Below are positions 54,366-64,000 of a stretch of 64,000 nt of DNA, piece by piece. Positions within the stretch are counted from its first letter, which is position 1. The number at the start of each line of letters is the position of its first letter. The position numbers and the translations under genes are program-made. The stretch comes from Arthonia radiata. Taxonomy: Eukaryota > Ascomycota > Arthoniomycetes > Arthoniales > Arthoniaceae. Location: positions 1,364,001 to 1,428,000 of the forward strand of contig PSQN01000015.1 in NCBI GenBank assembly GCA_002989075.1. Reading direction: 5' to 3'. The notes under the pieces are model-generated. The model saw nothing but the letters and a program-made list of their open reading frames with translations. It was not told the origin of the DNA and searched no databases.

Positions 54366-54758
54366 CTAAGAGGCTGCTGCCGTTGCTCTTGGCATAACGA
54401 AGTCCTCTATCGCCTTTTCTCTTCTGCCCTCAGCTGCTTTTAGCATGGCAGCCGCCTTGTTCTTCGTCACTTCGAGCTGCTGCACCAGAAAGGTCACGTC
54501 CTCCGGCGCAACCTTGACCTTCTTCGCAGGTGCCTCAGCAGCCTTCGAATCTGCACCATCTTGTGCTTCAGCCTTTTCCTTGTCTGCTACAGAGAGCCCA
54601 GATAGTGCTGCACCAAGCTTCGCACTGTCGGCTGCGTCACGGCCTTCGCTTGCTGATGGGTCCCCAGCGTGGGAGTCGGAGAGATTGTTGAGGGCCGCAG
54701 ACTGGTTGGCTGAGTCTTTTGATGCTGGCGGAGCGGGTTGGTTAGGTTCTTCAGCCAT
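54366..54758 (-). CDS. HYPK-like protein with C-terminal UBA-like domain
   Basis: Single ORF of 130 residues, ATG at 54758-54756. The first 80 residues are Ala/Ser/Asp-rich and disordered. The last 45 (PEDVTFLVQQLEVTKNKAAA, then LKAAEGRREKAIEDFV) match the HYPK/NAC-alpha UBA fold, with the 'V..LV..LEV.k.kA...L....g....Ai..F' pattern. HYPK binds the NatA N-terminal acetyltransferase and tunes it at the ribosome; HYPK-like proteins exist in Pezizomycotina but not budding yeast. NAC-alpha itself is excluded because no NAC domain precedes the UBA. It is head to head with PIL1. Confidence 0.8.
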   Translation of the reverse strand: MAEEPNQPAPPASKDSANQSAALNNLSDSHAGDPSASEGRDAADSAKLGAALSGLSVADKEKAEAQDGADSKAAEAPAKKVKVAPEDVTFLVQQLEVTKNKAAAMLKAAEGRREKAIEDFVMPRATAAAS

Positions 54759-55138
54759 GACGCAGGTACTTTACTTGTAGCGGTAGCTGTCTCGTTCGAA
54801 GTGCGATTCAGAAAGAGGACGGTCAAGTATCGAATTTGGACGATCGGGTCCAGAAGCGGTGTGGACGCTGGTTTACACGTGACTTTTGAGCAAATGAGGG
54901 CCAAAACGGTGTGTGGCTAGCCCCTTGTGGCTTACGCAGTGACATCACTTCCACGGTTGCTACAGTAATGACTGGCCCAGGCCTGCGCTCGTGTAAATGC
55001 CGTCGTGCCGCCTGCGAGCGCTGCTGTCATTTTGTCCCTTCATAACAATCGCTCTCATCTGACATAGACGATAGTGTCTGCACTCGCTGATTCTCTACAC
55101 AATCCAACTCATCGTCACTCACCACAACACCGCCCATC
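54759..55138. promoter_or_regulatory. Divergent promoter of the HYPK-like gene and PIL1
   Basis: 380 bp between ATGs. The PIL1 side has a C/A-rich leader (caccacaacaccgccc) typical of highly expressed fungal genes. No TATA box seen. Confidence 0.45.
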
Positions 55139-56334
55139 ATGCATCGTACATACTCCATGCGCCAGTCGCGCGCCCCCACAGCCTCGCAAATCCAGAACCC
55201 CCCTCCTCCCTCATCATCCACCAAGTCTGGTCGCCTCTTCGGCAAAACTAACATTGGTGAGTATCGTCTGTCGTTATGAATGTAAGCAGCGCGATCCTAA
55301 CAGTCTCCCGAATAGGCCACACCTTCCGCCGAAGCGCCGCGGGCGCATTCGGCCCTGATCTCGCCAAGAAGCTCTCCCAGCTTGTGAAAATGGAGAAGAA
55401 TGTGATGAGAAGTATGGAACTCGTTGGCCGTGAACGCATGGAGTCAGCCGTGAGTATCGCATCATCGTCTGCATTATCAGCTCATTGCTAACATGGTTTG
55501 CCTACAGCAACAACTCTCTCTATGGGGTGAAGCCTGCGACGACGACGTCTCCGACGTCACGGACAAGCTCGGCGTTCTCATCTACGAGATTGGGGAGCTC
55601 GAAGACCAATTTGTCGACCGCTACGACCAGTACCGCGTCACCATGAAGTCCATCCGAAACATCGAGTCGTCCGTCCAGCCCAGCCGCGACCGCAAGCAGA
55701 AGATCACCGATCAGATCGCGCAGCTCAAGTACAAGGAGCCCAACAGCCCACGCATTGTCGTTCTCGAGCAGGAGCTTGTGCGCGCTGAGGCTGAGTCCCT
55801 CGTCGCGGAGGCGCAATTGAGCAACATCACCCGCGAGAAGCTCAAGGCGGCGTTCACATACCAGTTTGACGCCCTCCGTGAGCACTGCGAGAAGCTTGCG
55901 ATCATTGCGGGCTACGGCAAGCACCTGCTTGAGTTGGTTGACGACACGCCGGTCACACCGGGCGAGACCCGCCAGGCTTATGACGGATACGAGGCCAGCA
56001 AGGCGTACGTCATATTTTCTCCCCTCCCTTCTTGAATCAGAATCAGAGACTAACAATAAGTAGCATCATCCAAGACTGCGAAGATGCCCTCACCAACTGG
56101 GTCGAGCAAAATGCCTCGGTTTCCTCCAAGCTCAGCACGCGCGCCCGCACCCTTAGCCAGCGTCGCAAGGCGCGCACGCAGGGAGAAGGCGTTGACTTGG
56201 CCGGCCAAGACCCCGAGGGCCGTGAGAGCGGCCTCTGGGTTCCCGCCTCGCAGCACGCAGGTTACGATGATGAGGAGGAGGATGTGTCTGCAAACGGCGA
56301 GCACCGCGGCCGCCACGAGGAGGTCGCTGCTTAA
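55139..56334 (+). CDS. PIL1: Eisosome core BAR protein Pil1/Lsp1
   Basis: Four exons (55139-55256, 55316-55449, 55508-56004, 56064-56334) with three introns of 58-59 nt, all with good donors and CTAAC branch sites, give 339 residues. The N-terminus is MHRTYSMRQSRAPTASQIQ, nearly invariant in Pezizomycotina Pil1. The BAR domain spans about residues 40-275, including FVDRYDQYRVTMKSIRNIES and VTPGETRQAYDGYEASKAII across the last splice. Pil1 and Lsp1 assemble into half-tubes that shape plasma-membrane furrows (eisosomes) and bind PI(4,5)P2. The C-terminal tail is acidic. Which paralogue it is cannot be decided from one copy. Confidence 0.96.
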
Positions 56335-57834
56335 GCTGCTGACCAGGGACTAGAAACGGCTGCAAGGCACAATGAGGTGAGAGGAGATACCCAATGCGCG
56401 TTAATGGAAGACACGGGCGAGTAATCACGGCGTTTCTCGTTGGTTCATGATGCGACATGTCGTTCGATGCGTACGTAGTGCTAGTGTAATCTGATGAAAC
56501 TTGTTCATGAGCTTTTCTGAAATATAGTTCCTCAATTGAACCTTTCATAGAACCCAGATGCGGTCATCACTGTTTACACTCTCGCTTCGTCTTCAGGAAG
56601 AAGTAGCATTATGCAAATGACGTGCAGGGCGCCGTCTACTTGGCATACGCAGTGGCACGAATGACCCTCGGAGCCATCGTGCCACGCTCAAATTTCACCT
56701 GCGTGACTGGCGGCCCACTCTCGCGACAAAACCTGCTCTGCGTTCGAAGTCACGCGGCAGACTTGCTAAACGCTCTTCAACCCAAAGGCGAAGAGACCGC
56801 ATTGATACATGTACATCCACTGAGGCACGTTGTCTCGCGTTCGCAACGCTGCCGCACGGCGCTGCACGTCACCCTGCAGCTGCAGCTCGAGGCGAGCCGG
56901 CCCTCGTCACCGAGCTTATTTCATGCTTAAAAGATGGCAAGGTGGCATCGGCGTGTGGCGTCCACTTGCTGCGAGAGGCAGGGTTTGGCTATCAGAAAGC
57001 GAAAATGCAGAGGCCGAGTTGGGCGCCTGGCACACCGAGGAAGTCGAATAGAGTCTTGGCGAGGTGGCGCTATGCAGTCCGTGCTGTGAGCGTTTGTCTG
57101 CTTTAGGAAGGTTTAAGATTTCTTGGGCTGGGGTGTGTGTGGGGAAGTATCATTTAGAGGAGGCGTCGTCTTTAGGTGTTGCTACGTTCTTTTAGCAAGA
57201 TAAGACAGCGACACAACGGTATTCACGACTTAGCAAAGAAGAAGTGCAGTCGATGCTCTGGTCCGTATGATGACACAGGTGCAGAGTGGTAGATCAACGC
57301 TCCTGTCACGCGAGCAGCCTGGTTCGTAAACGCGCACGTTACCCTCACGAAACAAGAATGATCTACAAAGGACGGGCACCATCTACGGCCGTTATGGTAA
57401 GGTTTCTTGTGGCATCAATATCTGTAACAGTACAAATACGTACCTTTTGATTCGCTCCGAGGCTCGATTAGGCTTCAACGCGCAGCTTGTTTACCCCGTG
57501 GGGTGTGCATGGTCTCCGATGCCTGTCCCCTCATTCGATGATCTTGAGCATCTCCCGCCCATTTCGTGCATCAAAGTCACGCTATCACACTGTAGAAGGT
57601 TCAAGATAACCTCTGTGCAGGTGCCGAGGCGTACTCACTTTCCGTCCAGCGCCTCTTACGGTGATGGACATGAAATTCCTCCGAGTGTTTCTTATAGAGC
57701 CGCGGTGGCTGTCAACGTGGATAGATAAGTAGAAAGCTGAGCCTCTGCTGATCTCTGTTTCTTGATAATCTGCTTTACCCTAAAAGCAATCATTGAACGG
57801 GTCCCCCCCAACTCTTACTTTCGTCAAGCTTAAG
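56335..57834. other. 1.5 kb intergenic region
   Basis: Between the PIL1 stop and the peroxidase ATG. Open frames at 56622-56930 and 57447-57728 are not supported. A T/G-rich patch at about 57117-57200 and the peroxidase promoter lie on the right. I see no repeat or RNA gene. Confidence 0.45.
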
Positions 57835-59204
57835 ATGCATAGCAAGACTGTGCTTCTCTCTCTTGCCGCAAATGGCGCGCAAGCCTTTCCTTGGGTTGCT
57901 ACTCAGCCCGGCGTTGACTCTTCTCTGTTGAAACGTCAACAGCCGGCCTCTGGTGCTGGCTCTGCAGCCAACTGCCCATTCAACGCGAACCATGTACCGG
58001 CAGCCCCCATCTCGTCTCAGTACCCATACAATGGCGCGAAGAATGGCTTGCCCAGCAACGGAAAAGGTGGCATTCTTGTCCCCGATCCCAACGATAAGGC
58101 CCACCAATTCGTTGCACCCAACCCACAGACAGACATCCGGGGTCCTTGCCCTGGGCTGAACACTGCTGCCAACCATAATTTGTGGGTGCATCCAATGCTA
58201 TAGCCACTACATTACGTATACTTACGAAATCATCTAGCATCTCGCACGACGGTGTCGTCACCTACAACGAACTCGTCGACGCCCAGCAAACCGTCTACAA
58301 CGTCGGCTGGGACCTCGCCCAACTCCTCGCCGCACTCGGCCTCACCCTCGCCGACGGCGACCCAGTCACCCAAAAACTCTCCATCGGCTGCGACGCCACC
58401 TCACGCACATCCTCCGCCCCCCTCCTCACCGGCAGCGAGCCCGGCCTCGACGGCCACAACAAATTCGAAGCCGACTCCTCCCTCACCCGCAACGACTACT
58501 TCACGCACAACGGCGACAACTTCCGCTTCAACGGCACCCTCTTCGGCTACATGCAGAACACCTGCCGGGGCACCTTCAACCGCGAGAACCTCTCCCTCTA
58601 CCGCAAGCAGCGGTACCAGCAGTCCCGCGCCGAGAACCCGAATTTCTACTTTGGCCCGTTCTCCCTGTTGTTGTATGGGGCCGCCTCCTTCCTGTATGAG
58701 CTTATGCCCTCTGGTCCCGCGTATAACCCGGATCTGCCTACCATATCTAGCTTCTTCGGCGCGCAGCAGAATCCCGATGGTAGCTGGAGCTTCAATAACC
58801 GTGAGAAGATCCCGGAGAAGTGGACGACCCGCGCGTCGCCGTACACGGTTATGGATGTCGGCGGTGAGATCTTGGCGATGTACCGCGAGAACCCGGTTGA
58901 GTTCGGCGGGAACACGGGTCCGGGTGCCTTCAACGGCGGGATCAATGCGCAGGGTATTAAGAATGGGCAGTTGGCGCTGAGTACGCCGCAGGATGCGTCG
59001 TGCTTCCTTTACCAGCTGGCGACTGAGCGTGTCCCGAGCAGCTTGAACGGAGTGATCACGCCGACTGTGGATGCGTTGGCGTTTGCCGCGAGCAAGCTCA
59101 ACCCTGTGTTTAAGAATCTGGGATGTCCGATTCCGTTGACGAAGCGTGATATGGCGGCGCAGTGGGAGGCGAAGATGGCGGCGATGGAGGGTAAGAAGGC
59201 TTGA
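57835..59204 (+). CDS. Secreted heme-thiolate peroxidase (chloroperoxidase/UPO family)
   Basis: Exons 57835-58181 and 58238-59204 (56-nt intron) give 437 residues. A signal peptide (MHSKTVLLSLAANGAQAFPW, cleavage near Ala17) is followed by a pro-segment ending LLKR at 31-34, a Kex2-type site. The heme-ligating motif RGPCPGLNT has Cys105. The splice restores AANHNFISHDGVVTYNELVD, as in the family. The distal region reads HNKFEADSSLTRND: Glu193-Ala-Asp195 stands where EGD or EHD is usual. Such enzymes use H2O2 for halogenation or oxygen transfer (peroxygenase). Length corresponds to the long-form group, and it should be secreted. Substrate is unknown. Confidence 0.92.
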
Positions 59205-60004
59205 GGATGATGATTTGATGATGTATGATGCATGATGTTACAAGTGTCTGCTTAGTGTATATATCGCATACATTGCAAGAGCATGGCGCTGAGACATCCC
59301 AAGGGCAATGAAACCACATGCTTTACCCCATGTTCTCGATGTTGGTCGAATCTTTGCAATTCTTCAAAATTGCTCAAGGTCTTCTAGTTAGTTCGCGTTT
59401 GCATGACCGGGGATAGCGTGGCCGTAGCTTCGCACCAAAAGTTTGCTGAGAGTCCATACTTCCCGAGGGCTATCAGTGGCGATGACTCCGAATTCTACAA
59501 CCGCAGCTCGTGTCCGAACTGTAAAGTGTCCTGTAGCGGATACTGCGGACACATTGTCAGTGTCCGAGCTTTGATGCCCCTGAATCTTACAACACAACTT
59601 GCCAACTTCCCTCCCCTTCTTCATCAATACCCGTACGCAACTTTGGCTCGAGGCATTTCGACTGAATGCGGCGAGGCTTCGAGCGCCTGTGAGAGATCTT
59701 CTTCGAGTTTCTATCGAGGATCAGCATGCCGTGGTACTCTGTGCATCCCATCATGCAACCACATAGGTCAGCAATTAGCAATGGCGGACTTGCCCAGACG
59801 GCTACTTGCAGGCTCGGCAGTCTCTGTCGAATCAGCGAGTGCGAGGTATAGAATCACGGTAAAATTGTGCTGCTTGACTGTGGCAATGCGGGGAGTAACG
59901 CCCCGCACGTCAACATGTTCATATCGTCTTTCATGCCGTCTTTCATGCCTTCGTGACATCTGGGAAAGTGTTTGCTGAGTGTCAGCGACGCTCGTTGCAC
60001 CGCC
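59205..60004. other. Intergenic region upstream of the NACHT gene
   Basis: 800 bp. A rightward ATG frame of 191 codons (59403-59978) is Cys- and Ser-rich without a signal peptide or family resemblance; I leave it uncalled. A short direct repeat (gtctttcatgcc twice) lies near 59928-59950. Confidence 0.4.
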
Positions 60005-63000
60005 ATGGCTGATCCACTCACCGCACTTGGGCTCGCCAGTAGCATCTTGACCCTTATCAGCTTCGGTACCAAGCTGTTCTCCGACACCAAAACGCTCTAC
60101 AGCTCAGCTAAGGGTGCGTCTGCTCAGCATTTAGACCTCGAAGAGACCGTCCGGGACCTTGAGAAACTCTGTGACAGCCTCAAAAGTATTGAGTTAAGCC
60201 CACGCCGCAACGACATCGAGGTGACAGGTTTGCGGGAGCCATGTCAAGCAGTCGCGCAGGAGCTGCTGGAAACCCTGAAAAAGATCCGCGTCAAAGACGG
60301 CAATCGAACATGGCACAGCCTAAGGGCTGCGCTGAAGGTGACTTGGAGTGCAAGCCATATCAAAGAACTGGAGCAGCGCCTTGATCGTTACCGAGATCAG
60401 ATCACAATGGGTTTGGTCAAGCTGATCAAGTACGCTATCACCCTCTTTGAAAGTCGATCGTTTGCTAATTGTGCGACAGCGACACTCAGTCCGAGATGTA
60501 CAACGAATTACAGAACATTGCTGAGAACCAACACAAATATCACGTTCAGACCTCCAAAGACATGGGAATCATGCGTCAGCAACTGTCCCAAGAGCTTGAG
60601 GCTGCAGCCTCGTCCGCTTACAGCGGCCATGATCTGGATAAGCTCGCGCACGCTGTTTCTTCGTTTGAAGATCATTTTCGTGCGAACGCGGAACAAAGCA
60701 GCGTTCTAAAATCGCTGGACTGTGGAGATATCTACGCCCGAGAGTCGAACGTAGCTCGAGCACATGAGCAGACTTTCGAATGGATCTTTGATGACCAAGG
60801 TGAGTCTCAAATCGACGGCGTTAGTACATACGACGCTCCCCTACCATTCCTCTGATCTAGGCCTCCTCAAGTACTCTCTAAACAGATATCAAATTCGATA
60901 GTGCAATCAAATTAAATTTTGCGCAGGTACAGAACATCACACGCCTCGCCATGATTTTTTGAATTGGCTTCAACGCGGCTCTGGCATATTTTTCATCGCT
61001 GGCAAGGCTGGTAGCGGTAAGAGTACCTTAGTGAAGTACATATCCACACATGCAATCACTTTACATCATCTGCAAGAGTGGGCCGCTGGGCATGAGCTTA
61101 CTACCGGTAGCTTCTACTTTTGGGCAGCTGGAGCGAAATGGCAAAAAACTCAAGAAGGCCTTTTTCGCTCCTTGCTTTTTGACATGTTCAGGAAAGACTC
61201 CACACTGGCTGAAATCATGACACCAGATTTTACTCATGGTAGAGGACTGCTTCCACCATGGGACCTTCGACGCCTGTTTGAATGTTTCTCGTGTCTCACC
61301 AATGTCGAGCTTAGGGGAAGGCGCTTCTGCTTCTTCATCGACGGTCTGGACGAATTTGAGGGCGATCAAATTGAACTTGCTGAGGTTCTCGAAACGGTTA
61401 GCGAAGCAGCTCATATCAAATTGTGCGTTTCGAGCCGACCGAGGAATGTTTTTGAAGACACCTTTGGGCGAGTACCGGGCCAACATCTTCTCCTGCAACG
61501 ATTTACGAGACGTGACATTGAGCACTACGTTCAGAAAACCCTACAAAGGAGCGCGAGATATCACGACTTCTGTGGAAAGCAGGGTCAAAATTCGCTGTTG
61601 GTCGAATCGATCGTTGAGAAAGCACAGGGGGTGTTTTTGTGGGTTTTCCTAGTGGTGAGATCGCTTCTGCGAGGAATGCGCAATTCCGACAGCATTTGGG
61701 TTTTGCAACGACGCTTGTTGGAAATGCCCGCAGACTTGGAAGACTACTTCATGCTGATGCTCAATCCCGAAGATAACGTGTACAAAGAAGAGTCCGCACG
61801 AATGCTGCTCGCGATCTTGGAGGCGCCGGAAAGGCAGCTTCCAATTGGTGTCTTGAATCTTCTCGATGGTCGTGAAGAGCGAGCTCTGGACGAGGAAGCA
61901 ATTTTCCAGACGATATCGCCATTGGACAGTCTTGAGACTATGCGTCACCGCATCAATGCTCGTTGCGCAGATCTAGTGGAAATTATCCCGGCCGACATAC
62001 GGGTACGTCGCATTCTGTATTGTCAATCATCATGCTCGAGTAAATGTTTCCTACCTACAAACCTGCATCGCATACGACACGGCAAGCGTGGAAGCAATGG
62101 AACCCTGAGTCCTTTCCCCAATCGATGTATAACATTACTGCGGGTTCTTGCTTTTCACTGACGAGGCCTTGACGGCGCAACTTGTACACGCTCACCGTGG
62201 TTGCCCAAGAGCTAGGGCTGATGTCAATCTGTAGGATAACGAGCCGCAACGAGAATCCTTTCTCGTTTTTGAAACAAGAGTATCATTGATCCACCGTACT
62301 GTGAAGGATTTTTTAGAAAGCAAAAGGGTCCAGAAAGAGCTCACGTCGCGGTTCGAAGGTCACTTTGACGTACTGCGCTCCCTCGCTTACGCCTGCATGC
62401 TCTTAGCCCGGCAAGTCGGTGCATACGATTGTGGACGAGAGGTAGGTTCTCGGCTCGCCCTCGCAGACTGGTGAGTCCACCTGTGCATATGTTTTCTCAG
62501 TTGCCGTATTCGCGGTTTTGCGCAGGCATGGCCGTATGCCTTTCGTTAACGTTGAGAAAACAGGATCAGACACTTCGCCCAAAAACGCGAACTGCGCGAC
62601 CAGGTGGCAGATATGCCATTACGTAATACTTACGAACGGCACATCTTTCGTCCACAGGCAGCACACGCAGAGCAATGTTTCTTCGTGCACATGGCAGCAT
62701 GTGGCCACCCTCACTACGTCAGCACTTACATCCGCATTTTGGCAGCGGAAGGGGGGCCAGATGCCGACCTCAAGGTACTTTTGACTCGTGCTCTCTTTCA
62801 AACACTCATGCGGCCACGACGTCGGCGCCATTGGGGAATGTTCTTTGATTCTACGTCTTTTGTCGGCGACTCGAAGGTCGTCTCGCAACTACTGGCGAGC
62901 GGTGCCGATCCCAACGCAACCATCCTCCGGGAGGCACCTATGAGTACCTGTTTCAAGAATTACATGAAACAAGCTTTGTACGCAATTGCGGTGCCGGAGC

Positions 63001-63408
63001 AAGACTTCATTTTCTCGAGCTTCCGCTCACTTATTCTTTCCGGTGCCGACTTGGATGCACGGGTCCCCTACGTGACTCAGAGTGTGGGAAGAGAAAAGGC
63101 TCGCTTGAACGAACCCCAGAACGCAGGATTACAAGATGTGTTGGACCTCAAGGTTGATAAGGATTATCGAGCACAGCTCTCCCGGATCATTGAACGACAA
63201 CGGACACAGAATCATGGATGGCGTTCGTGGAGCTCTACTTTCAAACTCCCGTGGCGATGGTCGTGAGTTCCCAAGGTACAAGCATGACGCACGCGCCCGA
63301 CTGCCAAATGGTTGACTGCCCAGATTGTTTGACGATCGATCAGACGCAGCTTGTTGCGGGAGCCTTGGCCCGGAACAATTGGAGCAGAAAGCGGTAAAGC
63401 AATGCTAA
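60005..63408 (+). CDS. NACHT-type STAND receptor (NLR-like)
   Basis: Exon 1 (60005-60429) encodes a fungal STAND N-terminal domain beginning MADPLTALGLASSILTLISF. Exon 2 is 60480-60799 and exon 3 60927-62002; phases agree. The NACHT domain has Walker A GKAGSGKST at residues 274-282 and Walker B FFIDGLDEFEGD at about 384-395. Exon 4 starts at 62235 (DNEPQRESFLVFETRVSLIH then RTVKDFLES, a segment typical after NACHT in this family). From about 62460 to 62660 the splicing is unresolved. The last frame (62604-63262) has ankyrin-like SQLLASGADPNATI and SLILSGADLDARV, and a GTGAGT donor at 63263 can join 63324-63408. Such receptors serve in heterokaryon incompatibility and immunity-like responses. 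No WD40 or TPR repeats are seen. Confidence 0.78.
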
Positions 63409-63810
63409 AACCTTTGGGCACCACAGTCGAAGAAATTGAAGTATGTTGTGTCTCCCTGAACGGGCGACTTAGCGCTTGGTCAAGTGCGATCAGACGTAGA
63501 TGTCGGGCAAAACTTCAATAGCGAATGTAACGAATGATTCAATCACGCAGTGTTACACAGTGAGCTACGGCAACTCGCCTCTCGCACCGACTGCGTCGTT
63601 TTGCGGGTTCCAGATCTGACAAGCATCATTGGAACAACGATACTTATTCTAGGGGTAAAGAAGTCATATAGATGATCTGTATCTTCACTATGCAGACGAA
63701 GCGATGCCTCATCTAATAACGAGAAGGCGCGATATAATGTTATCCAGCAGTTTCAGTCTCTAGAGTGCAGCTGGAGCTACTCGCTGTGTACGCGTGGCTC
63801 CGTTTTACAA
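63409..63810. other. Convergent intergenic region
   Basis: 402 bp between the NACHT gene and the ECM4-type gene stop. Nothing recognised. Confidence 0.5.
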
Positions 63811-64000
63811 CTATACTTTGACGGCAGGCACCTCCTCGTCCTTTGGAAGTATATCAGGCACGGGACCCACGGGTGTTATTGACTATGCACGTATCAGTTC
63901 ATACTCCAAGCCGAGAAGCTGATGCTTACTTACCAACGGATTGATCTGCTTGTGGCTCTTCGTGTAATGTCGCTTGATTTGCGTGAACTCGGTCGTCGCC
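63811..64000 (-). CDS. ECM4-type glutathione transferase, C-terminal part (runs off window)
   Basis: Two exon pieces: 64000-63934, open to the window edge, and 63882-63811, joined across a 51-nt intron (GTAAGT, GCATAG). The spliced tail reads TTEFTQIKRHYTKSHKQINP, then LSITPVGPVPDILPKDE, then EVPAVKV and stop. The 'IK.HYT.SH..INP..I.PVGP' pattern is the C-terminus of the ECM4/YqjG glutathionyl-hydroquinone reductase family (omega-class GST-like), which reduces glutathionyl-quinones. Only 45 residues are visible, so the name rests on this signature. The catalytic Cys would lie outside the window. Confidence 0.7.

Noticed and set aside
59403-59978. Rightward 191-codon ATG frame rich in Cys and Ser, upstream of the NACHT gene.
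   Set aside because: No signal peptide despite the Cys content, and it ends just before the NACHT start where the promoter should be. It also overlaps a short direct repeat.

Overview
This window reads as nuclear DNA of a filamentous ascomycete (Pezizomycotina). Most introns are 39-127 nt with GT(A/G)AG(T) donors and CTAAC/CTGAC-type branch sites. Two Zn2Cys6/fungal-specific transcription factors, a class II DAHP synthase, a Pil1-type eisosome BAR protein, a heme-thiolate peroxidase and a NACHT receptor are all typical of that group. A dothideomycete is my guess from overall feel; nothing here proves it. I saw no tRNA, rRNA, CRISPR array or intact transposon.

Layout. 1-14 kb: the 5' end of an importin-9/Kap114 gene diverges from REV7, followed by a Zn2Cys6 regulator, the ESCRT-III gene CHM7 (four exons), an F-box-like fragment, an orphan, a multi-pass membrane protein and a second Zn2Cys6 regulator. 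14.1-18.4 kb: 4.2 kb with no gene I can support. 18.4-24 kb: two short-chain dehydrogenases and a CorA-like membrane protein whose middle does not read through. 24-28.4 kb: a poorly conserved stretch with two small spliced genes that single-frame ORF searches miss, one carrying a perfectly periodic tandem exon duplication; also an imperfect palindrome and a proline-rich secreted protein.

29.2-41.5 kb is a compact housekeeping block: SYF1 (spliceosome), VMA8 (V-ATPase), a U1A/U2B''-type snRNP protein, FIG4 (PI(3,5)P2 phosphatase) and MCM6 (replicative helicase), mostly in head-to-head pairs with 390-510 bp shared promoters. 42-44 kb holds two lineage-specific small genes. 44.9-56.3 kb returns to conserved genes: an Asi-type RING membrane ligase, class II DAHP synthase, a cell-cycle-looking BRCT protein (AT-hook, RVxF-like and KEN motifs), a HYPK-like protein and PIL1. 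57.8-64 kb is more accessory: a secreted heme-thiolate peroxidase, a NACHT/STAND receptor, and the 3' end of an ECM4-type glutathione transferase.

The genes do not form one pathway. MluI cell-cycle boxes (ACGCGT) lie just upstream of MCM6 and between importin-9 and REV7, matching S-phase roles. The features most worth following are the tandem exon duplication at 24.8-25.1 kb, the 83-residue gene at 26.9 kb, the possible 39-nt exitron in the Asi-like ligase, and the motif set of the BRCT protein. Exon borders were set by hand from splice consensus, reading frame and family resemblance; no search or transcript evidence was available.
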